A stretch of DNA of 64,000 bases from Lonicera japonica (lineage: Eukaryota > Streptophyta > Magnoliopsida > Dipsacales > Caprifoliaceae), in NCBI GenBank assembly GCA_021464415.1, contig CM038468.1:36072969-36136968 (forward strand), written 5' to 3'. The position numbers and the translations under genes were made by a program. Shown here in pieces: positions 1-11,487 of this stretch. Positions within the stretch are counted from its first letter, which is position 1. Each line of letters begins with the position of its first letter. The notes under the pieces were generated by a model that searched no databases, was not told where the DNA came from, and saw nothing but the letters and a program-made list of their open reading frames with translations.

Positions 1-995
1 AATCCAAATTGCTGAAGCTGACCGATATAAAACTGCTTTTACTGTTCCGTTTGGACATTTTGAATGGAATGTTATGCCATTTGGGCTTAAAAATGCCCCC
101 TCGGAATTTCAGAATATTATGAATGATATTTTTACTCCTTATAGTACCTTTTCTATTGTCTATATTGATGATATTCTTATCTTTTCAAATAATATTGATC
201 AGCATATTAAACACATACAAATTTTTATTAAAATTATAAAGAATGCTGGTTTAGTTGTATCGGCCAAAAAGATGAGTATTTTTTCAGACCAAAATAAGGT
301 TTTTTAGGTCACGAAATTACTAAGGGAAATATTATTCCTATTAATAGAGCCATTGAATTTGCAGAAAAGTTTCCTGATGAAATTCGTGATAAAACTCAAT
401 TACAAAGATTTTTTTAGGATCTTTAAACTATATTAGGGATTATTATAAAAATTTAGCTACTGATTGCATCCCTTTATATGAAAGGCTAAGAAAACAACCC
501 CTTCCTTGGTCTAAAGACACACAACAGCTGTTAAAATTATTAAATCTAAGGTTAAACAACTTCCGTGTCCTGGCACTTGTATCTCCTTATTCTTTAAAAT
601 TGTTGAAACAGATGCTTCTGATATTGGTTATGGTGGTATTCTAAACAGAAGTTTAAAGACTCTGATAAAGAAGTTTTATCTAGATTTACTTCAGGAAAGT
701 GGAATGATGCCCAGAAAAATTACTCTACAATTAAAAAAGAAATTTTATCTGTTGTTGAATGTATTTCTGATTTCCAAGAAGATTTATTAAATCAGGAGTT
801 CCTATTACGTATTGATTGCCAAGCAGCTAAAGATGTGCTTGAAAAAGATGTTAAAATATTGCTTCAAAACAAATATTTGCTAGATGGCAAGCTATATTAT
901 CAGTATTTTGATTTCAAAATAGAATTTATTAAAGGAGAATCAAATTCCTTCCTGATTTCTTAACCAGAGAATTTTTACAGGGTAAAGTTTCATGA
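1..995 (+). pseudogene. Array copy 1: RT-RNase H of endogenous pararetrovirus, broken
   Basis: This is the 3' part of viral ORF1, starting inside the RT domain because the window begins there. The palm motif YIDDIL is readable near 160-180, and the frame holds to about 290. Single-base insertions and deletions then break it repeatedly, for example extra T in T-runs near 280, 300 and 410, and lost or gained bases near 495-650 and 850-950. Almost all differences from copy 2 are 1-3 bp indels rather than substitutions. It ends at the TGA that overlaps the ORF2 start codon. Confidence 0.85.
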
Positions 996-2339
996 GTAGA
1001 CCGCCAGGTTCCTCTTCCTCTTATAGAGACAGAGAGGTAGGGGAGGTCCTCCCTCAATCTCCGCTCGTAATATTGGTACTTCTGGGATTAAATCCCAGGC
1101 TTCTTCGTCTCAGGTTAAACCTCCGTCTCCAGCAACGTTCAAAGAGCTCTTAAAGAGGAGGTTTCAAGTGGCTTTAAAAAAGCCACAACAAGATTTTGTT
1201 TCTTTATTTACAAGAAAGTGATCAAAGGTTTGCTTTAAACCCAGGGACTATTGCCCAAAGATATTTGAAAACAAAATGGAATTCCTCTTATTGGTGGAAA
1301 AAACAAGGGATTATTATGAGGCCATTCTTAAAGATACAGAAAGCATAGTATTCACGCATATGTACAAGAAACGAGGGTTCATATAACTCTGAAATTGCTT
1401 TCAGTAAGGCCTTTAATAAAGGTGTGATTAATATTGAAGAATGGGGATTAAATCCGAATAAAGAACATATCTTACAGACTCGTTAGACAGATGACAGGGC
1501 GGCCCCATTTACTTAATAATTATTGGGATATATTAAAGCTTGGAAAAAAGCCTTTTTATACCAAAACCAATATAATTCTCATACTTGGTTCTTTCGTATT
1601 GATAAACTTAAAAGTGATGATTCTTATTTAAAATAATCCCTTCCCCACTGGTTCTTTCAGTGGTTTATTTTGTCCGTCCTGAGGAAGATGTTCTTCCTAA
1701 CAATTTATATGAACTTTTTATTGCTTATAGCAAAAATAATCCAAGGCTTCTTCTTAAGTAGCAATATCCAGTTAAAAACTTTGAATTATTACATTTTTTT
1801 ACTAAGTATCATATCCTTGGATTTTCCAATGGAATTTTAATACCACTACCGTTAGTAATGGGTTATTTCTCTTAGTCCGTGACTATTATTATAAATGATG
1901 GCCAAAATTTGACACCACAGAACTTATAGTTCAAATTAAAAAAGACTTATTTGAATTTATTGAGGTCAATAAAGAATCAGGGGATGATGATGTGCTTTCT
2001 TAAAGAAACAAGTTTATTGAAAAATCTGAGTTTAAAACTCCTTCTTTAGCCTCTCTTAAAGAGAAATTTCCCAATACTCCCATAAAGAGCTTAAAGCAAA
2101 GATTTTGCAAAACTTGGCCTCTCAGCTGGATGGATGAAGATTTCATGTCAGTTTCCCAAGACTCAAAGTCTGAAGTAAAATCTGAACCAAGCAATCAATT
2201 GGTAAATATTGATGATGATAATTTTGCCCGAGCCCAATGAAGATATGACAACACAATGGGTAGATGGCTTGCTCGTCTATATGAAGACTCAACCACTCCA
2301 CCTGCCAAGAAAGACAAAGGGAAAAATCAAATGGAGTGA
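992..2339 (+). pseudogene. Array copy 1: florendovirus-type ORF2, heavily frameshifted
   Basis: It corresponds to the ~449-codon ORF2 of copy 2. The start codon at 992 overlaps the ORF1 stop in ATGA. Many 1-3 bp indels (for example near 1030, 1200, 1270, 1370 and 1500) destroy the frame. It carries the same TGA (1896-1898) as the other copies, and the C-terminal end is recognisable up to the TGA at 2337-2339. The product has no assigned function. Confidence 0.8.
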
Positions 2340-3610
2340 ATTTCAAGGAATAATATGAATGATGAAAATTCGACAGCTTTATTAAAGCAAAAGATTCTTG
2401 GCCAAACGACTGCAAAATAGGAGCACACGCAACCAAGAATCAACAATTAATTATTGCCTTTTTACTATTCAAAACACTGTTTGTAATTATGTTATATGTA
2501 CTGTTTTTTTGCTTTTACCTGTGCACTTTACTGTTTGCTTTTACTGTGCACTGTACTGTTTGCTTTTTTTTCCCCTCTATTTATATACCAAAAACATGGA
2601 TATGTTAGCACGGAAATCAATGCTCGTAGGTTTTAAGAACCATGTCTTTAAACACATATCTTACGTGCCATTAAATTTTTTTGTTTATGGTCAAATTCTA
2701 AAAAAGTCATCTACGATGGTGTTGTCAATAAAATTTCTATTGACATTATTCACCAAAATTTTTAATGAAAAATTAGAAAGAATATGAATCTTATTTGATA
2801 GATCTTGACAAATATAAGTTTTCAGCAATATAAATTTTATTGAAAATAGAATTATAAATTAAAATTAAAGTTAAAAAATATTTAAAGAAGTTAAACAAAT
2901 TAAATATTAGAGTAAAAAAATCTGATTATGTCTACCTAGCATTATCTAGGAAGCCCTCTGGATATGAAGAGTCACCATTGCAATGTCTTCTCCTTTTTTT
3001 TTATCATGTACTTTCATGTAATTATCCATGTTTACATTGGAGATGGGTTTTTTTTTATCTCATATATATATATAATATATATAATCCTATATGGCACTTC
3101 ATTTTTCTCCGATTTATATCTAGCATTTGCCACTTTTAAAACATAAATAGTGATATCATGTGAGTTAAAGCTTATCAATAAACTACAAGACAACAATTAA
3201 TTTTACAACTTCATTTACAACGAATCAATCTATAAAACATTATACAAAATTGAGTAGATATATATTCATATATATACACACTTACTAACTAGTAGTCTAT
3301 TTAGTTAATAATTAAGCATATCTGTCTATTATCTAAGAGTATATATATAAAATGGGAGGAGTGAGAAGGTTCTTAGGAGTTGTTGCCATGTATCTTATAA
3401 TAAATGCATTAAAATGCCTTGTTAATACATAATTAATTTTATAATTAATACCATTAAAATGCTTTGTTAATGCATTAAATTTATGATTGTATGCTCTAGC
3501 AAAAACCTTCTTTGATGTAAATATGTAATAAAACAAGAAGATTAGTCTTTTTGATAGTTTACACAATTCCAATTCCCATATTACTATTCTTTATTTGATA
3601 GAGTACTTGC
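2340..3610 (+). other. Array copy 1: viral intergenic promoter followed by ~1 kb of non-viral DNA
   Basis: 2340 to ~2587 aligns by eye with the viral intergenic region of the minus-strand copy. It has repeated CTGTTTGCTTTT-like motifs and ends in a TATA box, TATTTATATA, at 2578-2587. From there to 3610 I see no viral leader, no primer-binding site and no plausible ORF. The stretch is AT-rich with TA dinucleotide runs near 3060-3090 and 3340-3350. It is about 1 kb long in every unit, so it is amplified host flank rather than virus. Confidence 0.75.
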
Positions 3611-3674
3611 TCCCCTTCCTTATGAAGAAAATTTTAATGAAAAGGATATTTCTACTAAAGCTAGACCTGCACAA

Positions 3675-4949
3675 ATGAATTCTATTCTTTTAGAACATTG
3701 TAAAAATGAAATCTCATCTCTTATAGAGAAAAAACTTATTAGAAAAAGCTATTCTCCCTGGAGTTGTACTGTCTTTTATGTTAATAAAGCTTCTGAAATC
3801 GAGCGTGGTGCTCCTAGACTAGTTATTAACTATAAACCTTTAAACAAAGTTCTAAAATGGATTAGATATCCTCTCCCTAATAAAAAGGATTTATTAGCTC
3901 GCCTACAAGCCGCTACTATTTTCTCTAAATTTGACTTAAAGTCTGGTTATTGGCAAATCCAAATTGCTGAAGCTGACCGATATAAAACTGCTTTTACTGT
4001 TCCGTTTGGACATTTTGAATGGAATGTTATGCCATTTGGGCTTAAAAATGCCCCCTCGGAATTTCAGAATATTATGAATGATATTTTTACTCCTTATAGT
4101 ACCTTTTCTATTGTCTATATTGATGATATTCTTATCTTTTCAAATAATATTGATCAGCATATTAAACACATACAAATTTTTATTAAAATTATAAAGAATG
4201 CTGGTTTAGTTGTATCGGCCAAAAAGATGAGTATTTTTCAGACCAAAATAAGGTTTTTAGGTCACGAAATTACTAAGGGAAATATTATTCCTATTAATAG
4301 AGCCATTGAATTTGCAGAAAAGTTTCCTGATGAAATTCGTGATAAAACTCAATTACAAAGATTTTTAGGATCTTTAAACTATATTAGGGATTATTATAAA
4401 AATTTAGCTACTGATTGCATCCCTTTATATGAAAGGCTAAGAAAACACCCCCTTCCTTGGTCTAATAGACACACAACAGCTGTTAAAATTATTAAATCTA
4501 AGGTTAAACAACTTCCGTGTCTGGCACTTGTATCTCCTTATTCTTTTAAAATTGTTGAAACAGATGCTTCTGATATTGGTTATGGTGGTATTCTTAAACA
4601 GAAGTTTAAAGACTCTGATAAAGAAGTTTTATCTAGATTTACTTCAGGAAAGTGGAATGATGCCCAGAAAAATTACTCTACAATTAAAAAAGAAATTTTA
4701 TCTGTTGTTGAATGTATTTCTGATTTCCAAGAAGATTTATTAAATCAGGAGTTCCTATTACGTATTGATTGCCAAGCAGCTAAAGATGTGCTTGAAAAAG
4801 ATGTTAAAAATATTGCTTCAAAACAAATATTTGCTAGATGGCAAGCTATATTATCAGTATTTGATTTCAAAATAGAATTTATTAAAGGAGAATCAAATTC
4901 TCTTCCTGATTTCTTAACCAGAGAATTTTTACAGGGTAAAGTTTCATGA
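3675..4949 (+). CDS. Array copy 2: uninterrupted RT-RNase H fragment of endogenous pararetrovirus ORF1
   Basis: It encodes the C-terminal part of a caulimovirid polyprotein, which would copy viral pregenomic RNA into DNA and degrade the RNA strand. RT hallmarks are readable in order: FDLKSGYWQI, the MPFGLKNAP block, then the active-site YIDDIL near residue 150. RNase H follows, with acidic residues in ETDASD, KKEIL, RIDCQ and LPDFL. The 424 codons contain no stop. Unit homology starts upstream at 3611, so the ATG is only the first in-frame methionine and not a natural start; the MP, capsid and protease-core parts are absent. The stop at 4947-4949 overlaps the ORF2 ATG in ATGA. Copies 1 and 3 are broken in the same region. 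Family assignment is firm; genus (Florendovirus-like) rests on genome layout. Confidence 0.88.
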   Translation: MNSILLEHCKNEISSLIEKKLIRKSYSPWSCTVFYVNKASEIERGAPRLVINYKPLNKVLKWIRYPLPNKKDLLARLQAATIFSKFDLKSGYWQIQIAEADRYKTAFTVPFGHFEWNVMPFGLKNAPSEFQNIMNDIFTPYSTFSIVYIDDILIFSNNIDQHIKHIQIFIKIIKNAGLVVSAKKMSIFQTKIRFLGHEITKGNIIPINRAIEFAEKFPDEIRDKTQLQRFLGSLNYIRDYYKNLATDCIPLYERLRKHPLPWSNRHTTAVKIIKSKVKQLPCLALVSPYSFKIVETDASDIGYGGILKQKFKDSDKEVLSRFTSGKWNDAQKNYSTIKKEILSVVECISDFQEDLLNQEFLLRIDCQAAKDVLEKDVKNIASKQIFARWQAILSVFDFKIEFIKGESNSLPDFLTREFLQGKVS

Positions 4950-6292
4950 GTAGACCGCCAGGTTCCTCTTCCTCTTATAGAGGACAGAGAGGTAGGGGAG
5001 GTCCTCCTCAATCTCCTGCTCGTAATATTGGTACTTCTGGGATTAAATCCCAGGCTTCTTCGTCTCAGGTTAAACCTCCGTCTCCAGCAACGTTCAAAGA
5101 AGCTCTTAAAGAGGAGGTTCAAGTGGCTTTAAAAAAGCCACAACAAGATTTTGTTCTTTATTTACAAGAAAGTGATCAAAGGTTTGCTTTAAACCCAGGG
5201 ACTATTGCCCAAAGATATTTTGAAAACAAAATGGAATTCCCTCTTATTGGTGGAAAAACAAGGGATTATTATGAGGCCATTCTTAAAGATACAGAAAGCG
5301 TAGTATTCACGCATATGTACAGAAACGTGGGTTCATATAACTCTGAAATTGCTTTCAGTAAGGCCTTTATTAAAGGTGTGATTAATATTGAAGAATGGGG
5401 ATTAAATCCGAATAAAGAACATATCTTACAGACTCGTTATACAGATGACAGGGCGGCCCCATTTACTTATAATTATTGGGATTATATTAAAGCTTGGAAA
5501 AAAGCCTTTTTATACCAAAACCAATATAATTCTCATACTTGGTTCTTTCGTATTGATAAACTTAAAAGTGATGATTCTTATTTAAAATCCCTTCCCCACT
5601 GGTTCTTTCAGTGGTTTATTTTGTCCGGTCCTGAGGAAGATGTTCTTCCTAACAATTTATATGAACTTTTTATTGCTTATAGCAAAAATAATCCAAGGCT
5701 TCTTCTTAAGGAGCAATATCCAGTTAAAAACTTTGAATTATTACATTTTTTTACTAAGTATCATATCCCTTGGATTTTCCAATGGAATTTTAATACCACT
5801 ACCCGTAGTAATGGGTTATTTCTCTTAGTCCGTGACTATTATTATAAATGATGGCCAAAATTTGACACACACAGAACTTATAGTTCAAATTAAAAAGACT
5901 TATTTGAATTTATTGAGGTCAATAAAGAATCAGGGGATGATGATGCTTTCTTAAAGAAACAAGTTATTGAAAAATCTGAGTTTAAAACTCCTTCTTTAGC
6001 CTCTCTTAAAGAGAAATTTCCCAATACTCCCATAAAAGAGCTTAAAGCAAAGATTTTGCAAAACTTGGCCTCTCAGCTGGATATGGATGAAGATTTCATG
6101 TCAGTTTCCCAAGACTCAAAGTCTGAAGTAAAATCTGAACCAAGCAATCAATTGGTAAATATTGATGATGATAATTTTGCCGAGCCCAATGAAGATATGA
6201 CAACACACATGGGTAGATGGCTTGCTAGTCTATATGAAGACTCAACCACTCCACCTGCCAAGAAAGACAAAGGGAAAAATCAAATGGAGTGA
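4946..6292 (+). pseudogene. Array copy 2: florendovirus-type ORF2, one internal stop
   Basis: About 449 codons follow RNase H directly, with a 4-nt ATGA overlap suggesting coupled re-initiation. The N-terminus is Gly/Arg/Ser/Pro-rich (first ~55 residues). The middle is aromatic-rich with WFF, WFFQWF and repeated Tyr. The C-terminus is acidic and Lys-rich. A TGA at 5849-5851 splits it after codon 301; the minus-strand relative reads TGG there. Just after, a +1 and a -1 indel (near 5866 and 5893) nearly compensate, and the frame is open again from 6056 to the TGA at 6290-6292. Position after RNase H and size match the ORF2 of florendoviruses, a conserved protein of unknown function. Confidence 0.82.
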
Positions 6293-6533
6293 ATTCAAGG
6301 AATAATTATGAATGATGAAAATTCGACAGCTTTATTAAAGCAAAAGATTCTTGGCCAAACGACTGCAAATTAGGAGCACACGCAACCAGAATCAACAATT
6401 AATTATTGCCTTTTTTACTTCAAAACACTGTTTGTAATTATGTTATATGTACTGTTTGCTTTTACTGTGCACTTTACTGTTTGCTTTTACTGTGCACTGT
6501 ACTGTTTGCTTTTTCTTTCCCTCTATTTATATA
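6293..6533 (+). promoter_or_regulatory. Array copy 2: viral intergenic region with repeated CTGTTTGCTTTT motifs and TATA box
   Basis: The segment aligns by eye with the minus-strand virus at about 31,470-31,720. Before the TATA box (TATTTATATA, 6524-6533) lie imperfect repeats of a ~23-bp motif around ACTGTTTGCTTTTACTGTGCAC (two halves of it recur at 6449-6511). In caulimovirids this region drives pregenomic RNA. Viral homology stops at the TATA box, so transcription from here would run into the non-viral part of the unit and on into the next copy. Confidence 0.65.
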
Positions 6534-7545
6534 CCAAAAACATGGATATGTTAGCACCGGAAATCAATGCTCGTAGGTTAAGAACCATGTCTTTAAACAC
6601 ATATCTTACGTGCCATTAAATTTTTTGTTTATGGTCAAATTCTAAAAAAGTCATCTACGATGGTGTTGTCAATAAAATTTCTATTGACATTATTCACCAA
6701 AATTTTTAATGAAAAATTAGAAAGAATATGAATCTTATTTGATAGATCTTGACAAATATAAGTTTTCAGCAATATAAATTTTATTGAAAATAGAATTATA
6801 AATTAAATTAAAGTTAAAATATTTTAAAGTTAAACAAATGAAATATTAGAGTAAAAAATCTGATTATGTGCTACCTAGCATTATCTAGGAAGCCCTCTGG
6901 ATATGAAGAGTCACCATTGCAATGTCTTCTCCTTTTTTTTATCATGTACTTTCATGGTAATTATCCATGTTTACATTGGAGATGGTTTTTTTTTTATCTC
7001 ATTATATATATATATATATATCCTATATGGCACTTCATTTTTCTCCGATTTATATCTAGCTTTGCCACTTTTAAAACATAAATAGTGATATCATGTGAGT
7101 TAAAGCTTATCAATAAACTACAAGACAACAATTAATTTTACAACTTCATTTACAACGAATCAATCTATAAAACATTATACAAAATTGAGTAGATATATAT
7201 TCATATATATACACACTTACTAACTAGTAGTCTATTTAGTTAATAATTAAGCATATCTGTCTATTATCTAAGAGTATATATATAAAATGGGAGGAGTGAG
7301 AAGGTTCTTAGGAGTTGTTGCCATGTATCTTATAATAAATGCATTAAAATGCCTTGTTAATACATAATTAATTTTATAATTAATACCATTAAAATGCTTT
7401 GTTAATGCATTAAATTTATGATTGTATGCTCTAGCAAAAACCTTCTTTGATGTAAATATGTAATAAAACAAGAAGATTAGTCTTTTTGATAGTTTACACA
7501 ATTCCAATTCCCATATTACTATTCTTTATTTGATAGAGTACTTGC
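6534..7545 (+). other. Array copy 2: non-viral ~1-kb part of the unit
   Basis: AT-rich DNA with a TA-dinucleotide tract near 7000-7020 and no viral leader, tRNA primer site or credible ORF. The same sequence closes copies 1 and 3. It ends at GAGTACTTGC, where the next unit begins abruptly with protease/RT sequence. Confidence 0.7.
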
Positions 7546-7608
7546 TCCCCTTCCTTATGAAGAAAATTTAATGAAAAGGATATTTCTACTAAAGCTAGAC
7601 CTGCACAA

Positions 7609-8881
7609 ATGAATTCTATTCTTTTAGAACATTGTAAAAATGAAATCTCATCTCTTATAGAGAAAAAACTTATTAGAAAAAGCTATTCTCCCTGGAGTTG
7701 TACTGTCTTTTATGTTAATAAAGCTTCTGAAATCGAGCGTGGTGCTCCTAGACTAGTTATTAACTATAAACCTTTAAACAAAGTTCTAAAATGGATTAGA
7801 TATCCTCTCCCTAATAAAAAGGATTTATTAGCTCGCCTACAAGCCGCTACTATTTTCTCTAAATTTGACTTAAAGTCTGGTTATTGGCAAATCCAAATTG
7901 CTGAAGCTGACCGATATAAAACTGCTTTTACTGTTCCGTTTGGACATTTTGAATGGAATGTTATGCCATTTGGGCTTAAAAATGCCCCCTCGGAATTTCA
8001 GAATATTATGAATGATATTTTTACTCCTTATAGTACCTTTTCTATTGTCTATATTGATGATATTCTTATCTTTTCAAATAATATGATCAGCATATTAAAC
8101 ACATACAAATTTTTATTAAAATTATAAAGAATGCTGGTTTAGTTGTATCGGCCAAAAAGATGAGTATTTTTCAGACCAAAATAAGGTTTTTAGGTCACGA
8201 AATTACTAAGGGAAATATTATTCCTATTAATAGAGCCATTGAATTTGCAGAAAAGTTTCCTGATGAAATTCGTGATAAAACTCAATTACAAAGATTTTTA
8301 GGATCTTTAAACTATATTAGGGATTATTATAAAAATTTAGCTACTGATTGCATCCCTTTATATGAAAGGCTAAGAAAACACCCCCTTCCTTGGTCTAATA
8401 GACACACAACAGCTGTTAAAATTATTAAATCTAAGGTTAAACAACTTCCGTGTCTGGCACTTGTATCTCCTTATTCTTTTAAAATTGTTGAAACAGATGC
8501 TTCTGATATTGGTTATGGTGGTATTCTTAAACAGAGTTTAAAGACTCTGATAAAGAAGTTTTATCTAGATTTACTTCAGGAAAGTGGAATGATGCCCAGA
8601 AAAATTACTCTACAATTAAAAAAGAAATTTTATCTGTTGTTGAATGTATTTCTGATTTCCAAGAAGATTTATTAAATCAGGAGTTCCTATTACGTATTGA
8701 TTGCCAAGCAGCTAAAGATGTGCTTGAAAAAGATGTTAAAAATATTGCTTCAAAACAAATATTTGCTAGATGGCAAGCTATATTATCAGTATTTGATTTC
8801 AAAATAGAATTTATTAAAGGAGAATCAAATTCTCTTCCTGATTTCTTAACCAGAGAATTTTTACAGGGTAAAGTTTCATGA
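7609..8881 (+). pseudogene. Array copy 3: RT-RNase H with two single-base deletions
   Basis: It is nearly identical to copy 2, but a T is missing near 8083 (AATAATATGATCAGC) just after the YIDDIL active site. An A is missing near 8535 (AAACAGAGTTTAAAG) at the start of RNase H. Each puts the downstream part out of frame. Both lie at short homopolymers, so they may be decay or consensus errors. The ORF1 stop/ORF2 start overlap is kept at 8878-8881. Confidence 0.87.
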
Positions 8882-10223
8882 GTAGACCGCCAGGTTCCTC
8901 TTCCTCTTATAGAGGACAGAGAGGTAGGGGAGGTCCTCCTCAATCTCCTGCTCGTAATATTGGTACTTCTGGGATTAAATCCCAGGCTTCTTCGTCTCAG
9001 GTTAAACCTCCGTCTCCAGCAACGTTCAAAGAAGCTCTTAAGAGGAGGTTCAAGTGGCTTTAAAAAAGCCACAACAAGATTTTGTTCTTTATTTACAAGA
9101 AAGTGATCAAAGGTTTGCTTTAAACCCAGGGACTATTGCCCAAAGATATTTTGAAAACAAAATGGAATTCCCTCTTATTGGTGGAAAAACAAGGGATTAT
9201 TATGAGGCCATTCTTAAAGATACAGAAAGCATAGTATTCACGCATATGTACAGAAACGTGGGTTCATATAACTCTGAAATTGCTTTCAGTAAGGCCTTTA
9301 TTAAAGGTGTGATTAATATTGAAGAATGGGGATTAAATCCGAATAAAGAACATATCTTACAGACTCGTTATACAGATGACAGGGCGGCCCCATTTACTTA
9401 TAATTATTGGGATTATATTAAAGCTTGGAAAAAAGCCTTTTTATACCAAAACCAATATAATTCTCATACTTGGTTCTTTCGTATTGATAAACTTAAAAGT
9501 GATGATTCTTATTTAAAATCCCTTCCCCACTGGTTCTTTCAGTGGTTTATTTTGTCCGGTCCTGAGGAAGATGTTCTTCCTAACAATTTATATGAACTTT
9601 TTATTGCTTATAGCAAAAATAATCCAAGGCTTCTTCTTAAGGAGCAATATCCAGTTAAAAACTTTGAATTATTACATTTTTTTACTAAGTATCATATCCC
9701 TTGGATTTTCCAATGGAATTTTAATACCACTACCCGTAGTAATGGGTTATTTCTCTTAGTCCGTGACTATTATTATAAATGATGGCCAAAATTTGACACC
9801 ACAGAACTTATAGTTCAAATTAAAAAAGACTTATTTGAATTTATTGAGGTCAATAAAGAATCAGGGGATGATGATGCTTTCTTAAAGAAACAAGTTATTG
9901 AAAAATCTGAGTTTAAAACTCCTTCTTTAGCCTCTCTTAAAGAGAAATTTCCCAATACTCCCATAAAAGAGCTTAAAGCAAAGATTTTGCAAAACTTGGC
10001 CTCTCAGCTGGATATGGATGAAGATTTCATGTCAGTTTCCCAAGACTCAAAGTCTGAAGTAAAATCTGAACCAAGCAATCAATTGGTAAATATTGATGAT
10101 GATAATTTTGCCGAGCCCAATGAAGATATGACAACACACATGGGTAGATGGCTTGCTAGTCTATATGAAGACTCAACCACTCCACCTGCCAAGAAAGACA
10201 AAGGGAAAAATCAAATGGAGTGA
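8878..10223 (+). pseudogene. Array copy 3: florendovirus-type ORF2, one frameshift plus the shared stop
   Basis: Same protein as copy 2. One A is missing in CTCTTAAAGAGG near 9040, which shifts frame after ~55 codons. The correct frame is open again by 9054 and runs to the shared TGA at 9780-9782. From 9783 the same frame stays open to the final stop at 10221-10223. Apart from these two defects the copy is well preserved. Function unknown. Confidence 0.82.
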
Positions 10224-10468
10224 ATTTCAAGGAATAATTATGAATGATGAAAATTCGACAGCTTTATTAAAGCAAAAGATTCTTGGCCAAACGACTGCAA
10301 ATTAGGAGCACACGCAACCAAGAATCAACAATTAATTATTGCCTTTTTACTATTCAAAACACTGTTTGTAATTATGTTATATGTACTGTTTGCTTTTACT
10401 GTGCACTTTACTGTTTGCTTTTACTGTGCACTGTACTGTTTGCTTTTTCTTTCCCCTCTATTTATATA
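10224..10468 (+). promoter_or_regulatory. Array copy 3: viral intergenic region with TATA box
   Basis: Same arrangement as in copy 2: repeated CTGTTTGCTTTT motifs between about 10,385 and 10,450, then TATTTATATA at 10,459-10,468. Homology to the intact virus ends there. Confidence 0.63.
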
Positions 10469-11487
10469 CCAAAAACATGGATATGTTAGCACCGGAAATC
10501 AATGCTCGTAGGTTTAAGAACCATGTCTTTAAACACATATCTTACGTGCCATTAAATTTTTTTGTTTATGGTCAAATTCTAAAAAAGTCATCTACGATGG
10601 TGTTGTCAATAAAATTTCTATTGACATTATTCACCAAAATTTTTAATGAAAAATTAGAAAGAATATGAATCTTATTTGATAGATCTTGACAAATATAAGT
10701 TTTCAGCAATATAAATTTTATTGAAAATAGAATTATAAATTAAATTAAAGTTAAAATATTTTAAAGTTAAACAAATGAAATATTAGAGTAAAAAATCTGA
10801 TTATGTGCTACCTAGCATTATCTAGGAAGCCCTCTGGATATGAAGAGTCACCATTGCAATGTCTTCTCCTTTTTTTTATCATGTACTTTCATGGTAATTA
10901 TCCATGTTTACATTGGAGATGGTTTTTTTTTTTATCTCATTATATATATATATATATATATCCTATATGGCACTTCATTTTTCTCCGATTTATATCTAGC
11001 TTTGCCACTTTTAAAACATAAATAGTGATATCATGTGAGTTAAAGCTTATCAATAAACTACAAGACAACAATTAATTTTACAACTTCATTTACAACGAAT
11101 CAATCTATAAAACATTATACAAAATTGAGTAGATATATATTCATATATATATACACACTTACTAACTAGTAGTCTATTTAGTTAATAATTAAGCATATCT
11201 GTCTATTATCTAAGAGTATATATATAAAATGGGAGGAGTGAGAAGGTTCTTAGGAGTTGTTGCCATGTATCTTATAATAAATGCATTAAAATGCCTTGTT
11301 AATACATAATTAATTTTATAATTAATACCATTAAAATGCTTTGTTAATGCATTAAATTTATGATTGTATGCTCTAGCAAAAACCTTCTTTGATGTAAATA
11401 TGTAATAAAACAAGAAGATTAGTCTTTTTGATAGTTTACACAATTCCAATTCCCATATTACTATTCTTTATTTGATAGAGTACTTGC
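10469..11487 (+). other. Array copy 3: non-viral part of the unit and array exit
   Basis: AT-rich host-like DNA as in the other units, with a slightly longer TA tract near 10,940-10,962. Position 11,487 is the exit point: GAGTACTTGC continues into unique sequence instead of a new unit. No gene seen. Confidence 0.7.

Larger units (their letters stand above)
1..11487 (+). repeat. Head-to-tail array of ~3.93-kb chimeric pararetrovirus/host units
   Basis: Three consecutive units are visible: 1-3610 (5'-truncated by the window), 3611-7545 (3935 bp) and 7546-11487 (3942 bp). Each begins with the motif TCCCCTTCCTTATGAAGAA in the end of the viral protease region. Each then runs through RT, RNase H, ORF2 and the viral intergenic promoter, continues into about 1 kb of non-viral DNA and ends in GATAGAGTACTTGC. 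The next unit follows directly; after the third the sequence changes to ATTTGTATTGCG. Equivalent points are offset by 3931-3954 bp. The units share an ORF2 stop codon, so the template was already defective when amplified. Unequal crossing-over or insertion of a circular intermediate could both explain the array; the sequence does not decide between them. Confidence 0.93.

Noticed and set aside
2398..2787. Reading frame over the viral intergenic region of copy 1
   Set aside because: It runs through promoter repeats and the TATA box and is not open in the same form in copies 2 and 3.
3333..3572. 79-codon minus-strand frame, repeated in each array unit
   Set aside because: Present three times only because the unit is amplified; AT-rich, no domain, and it crosses into the unit junction region.
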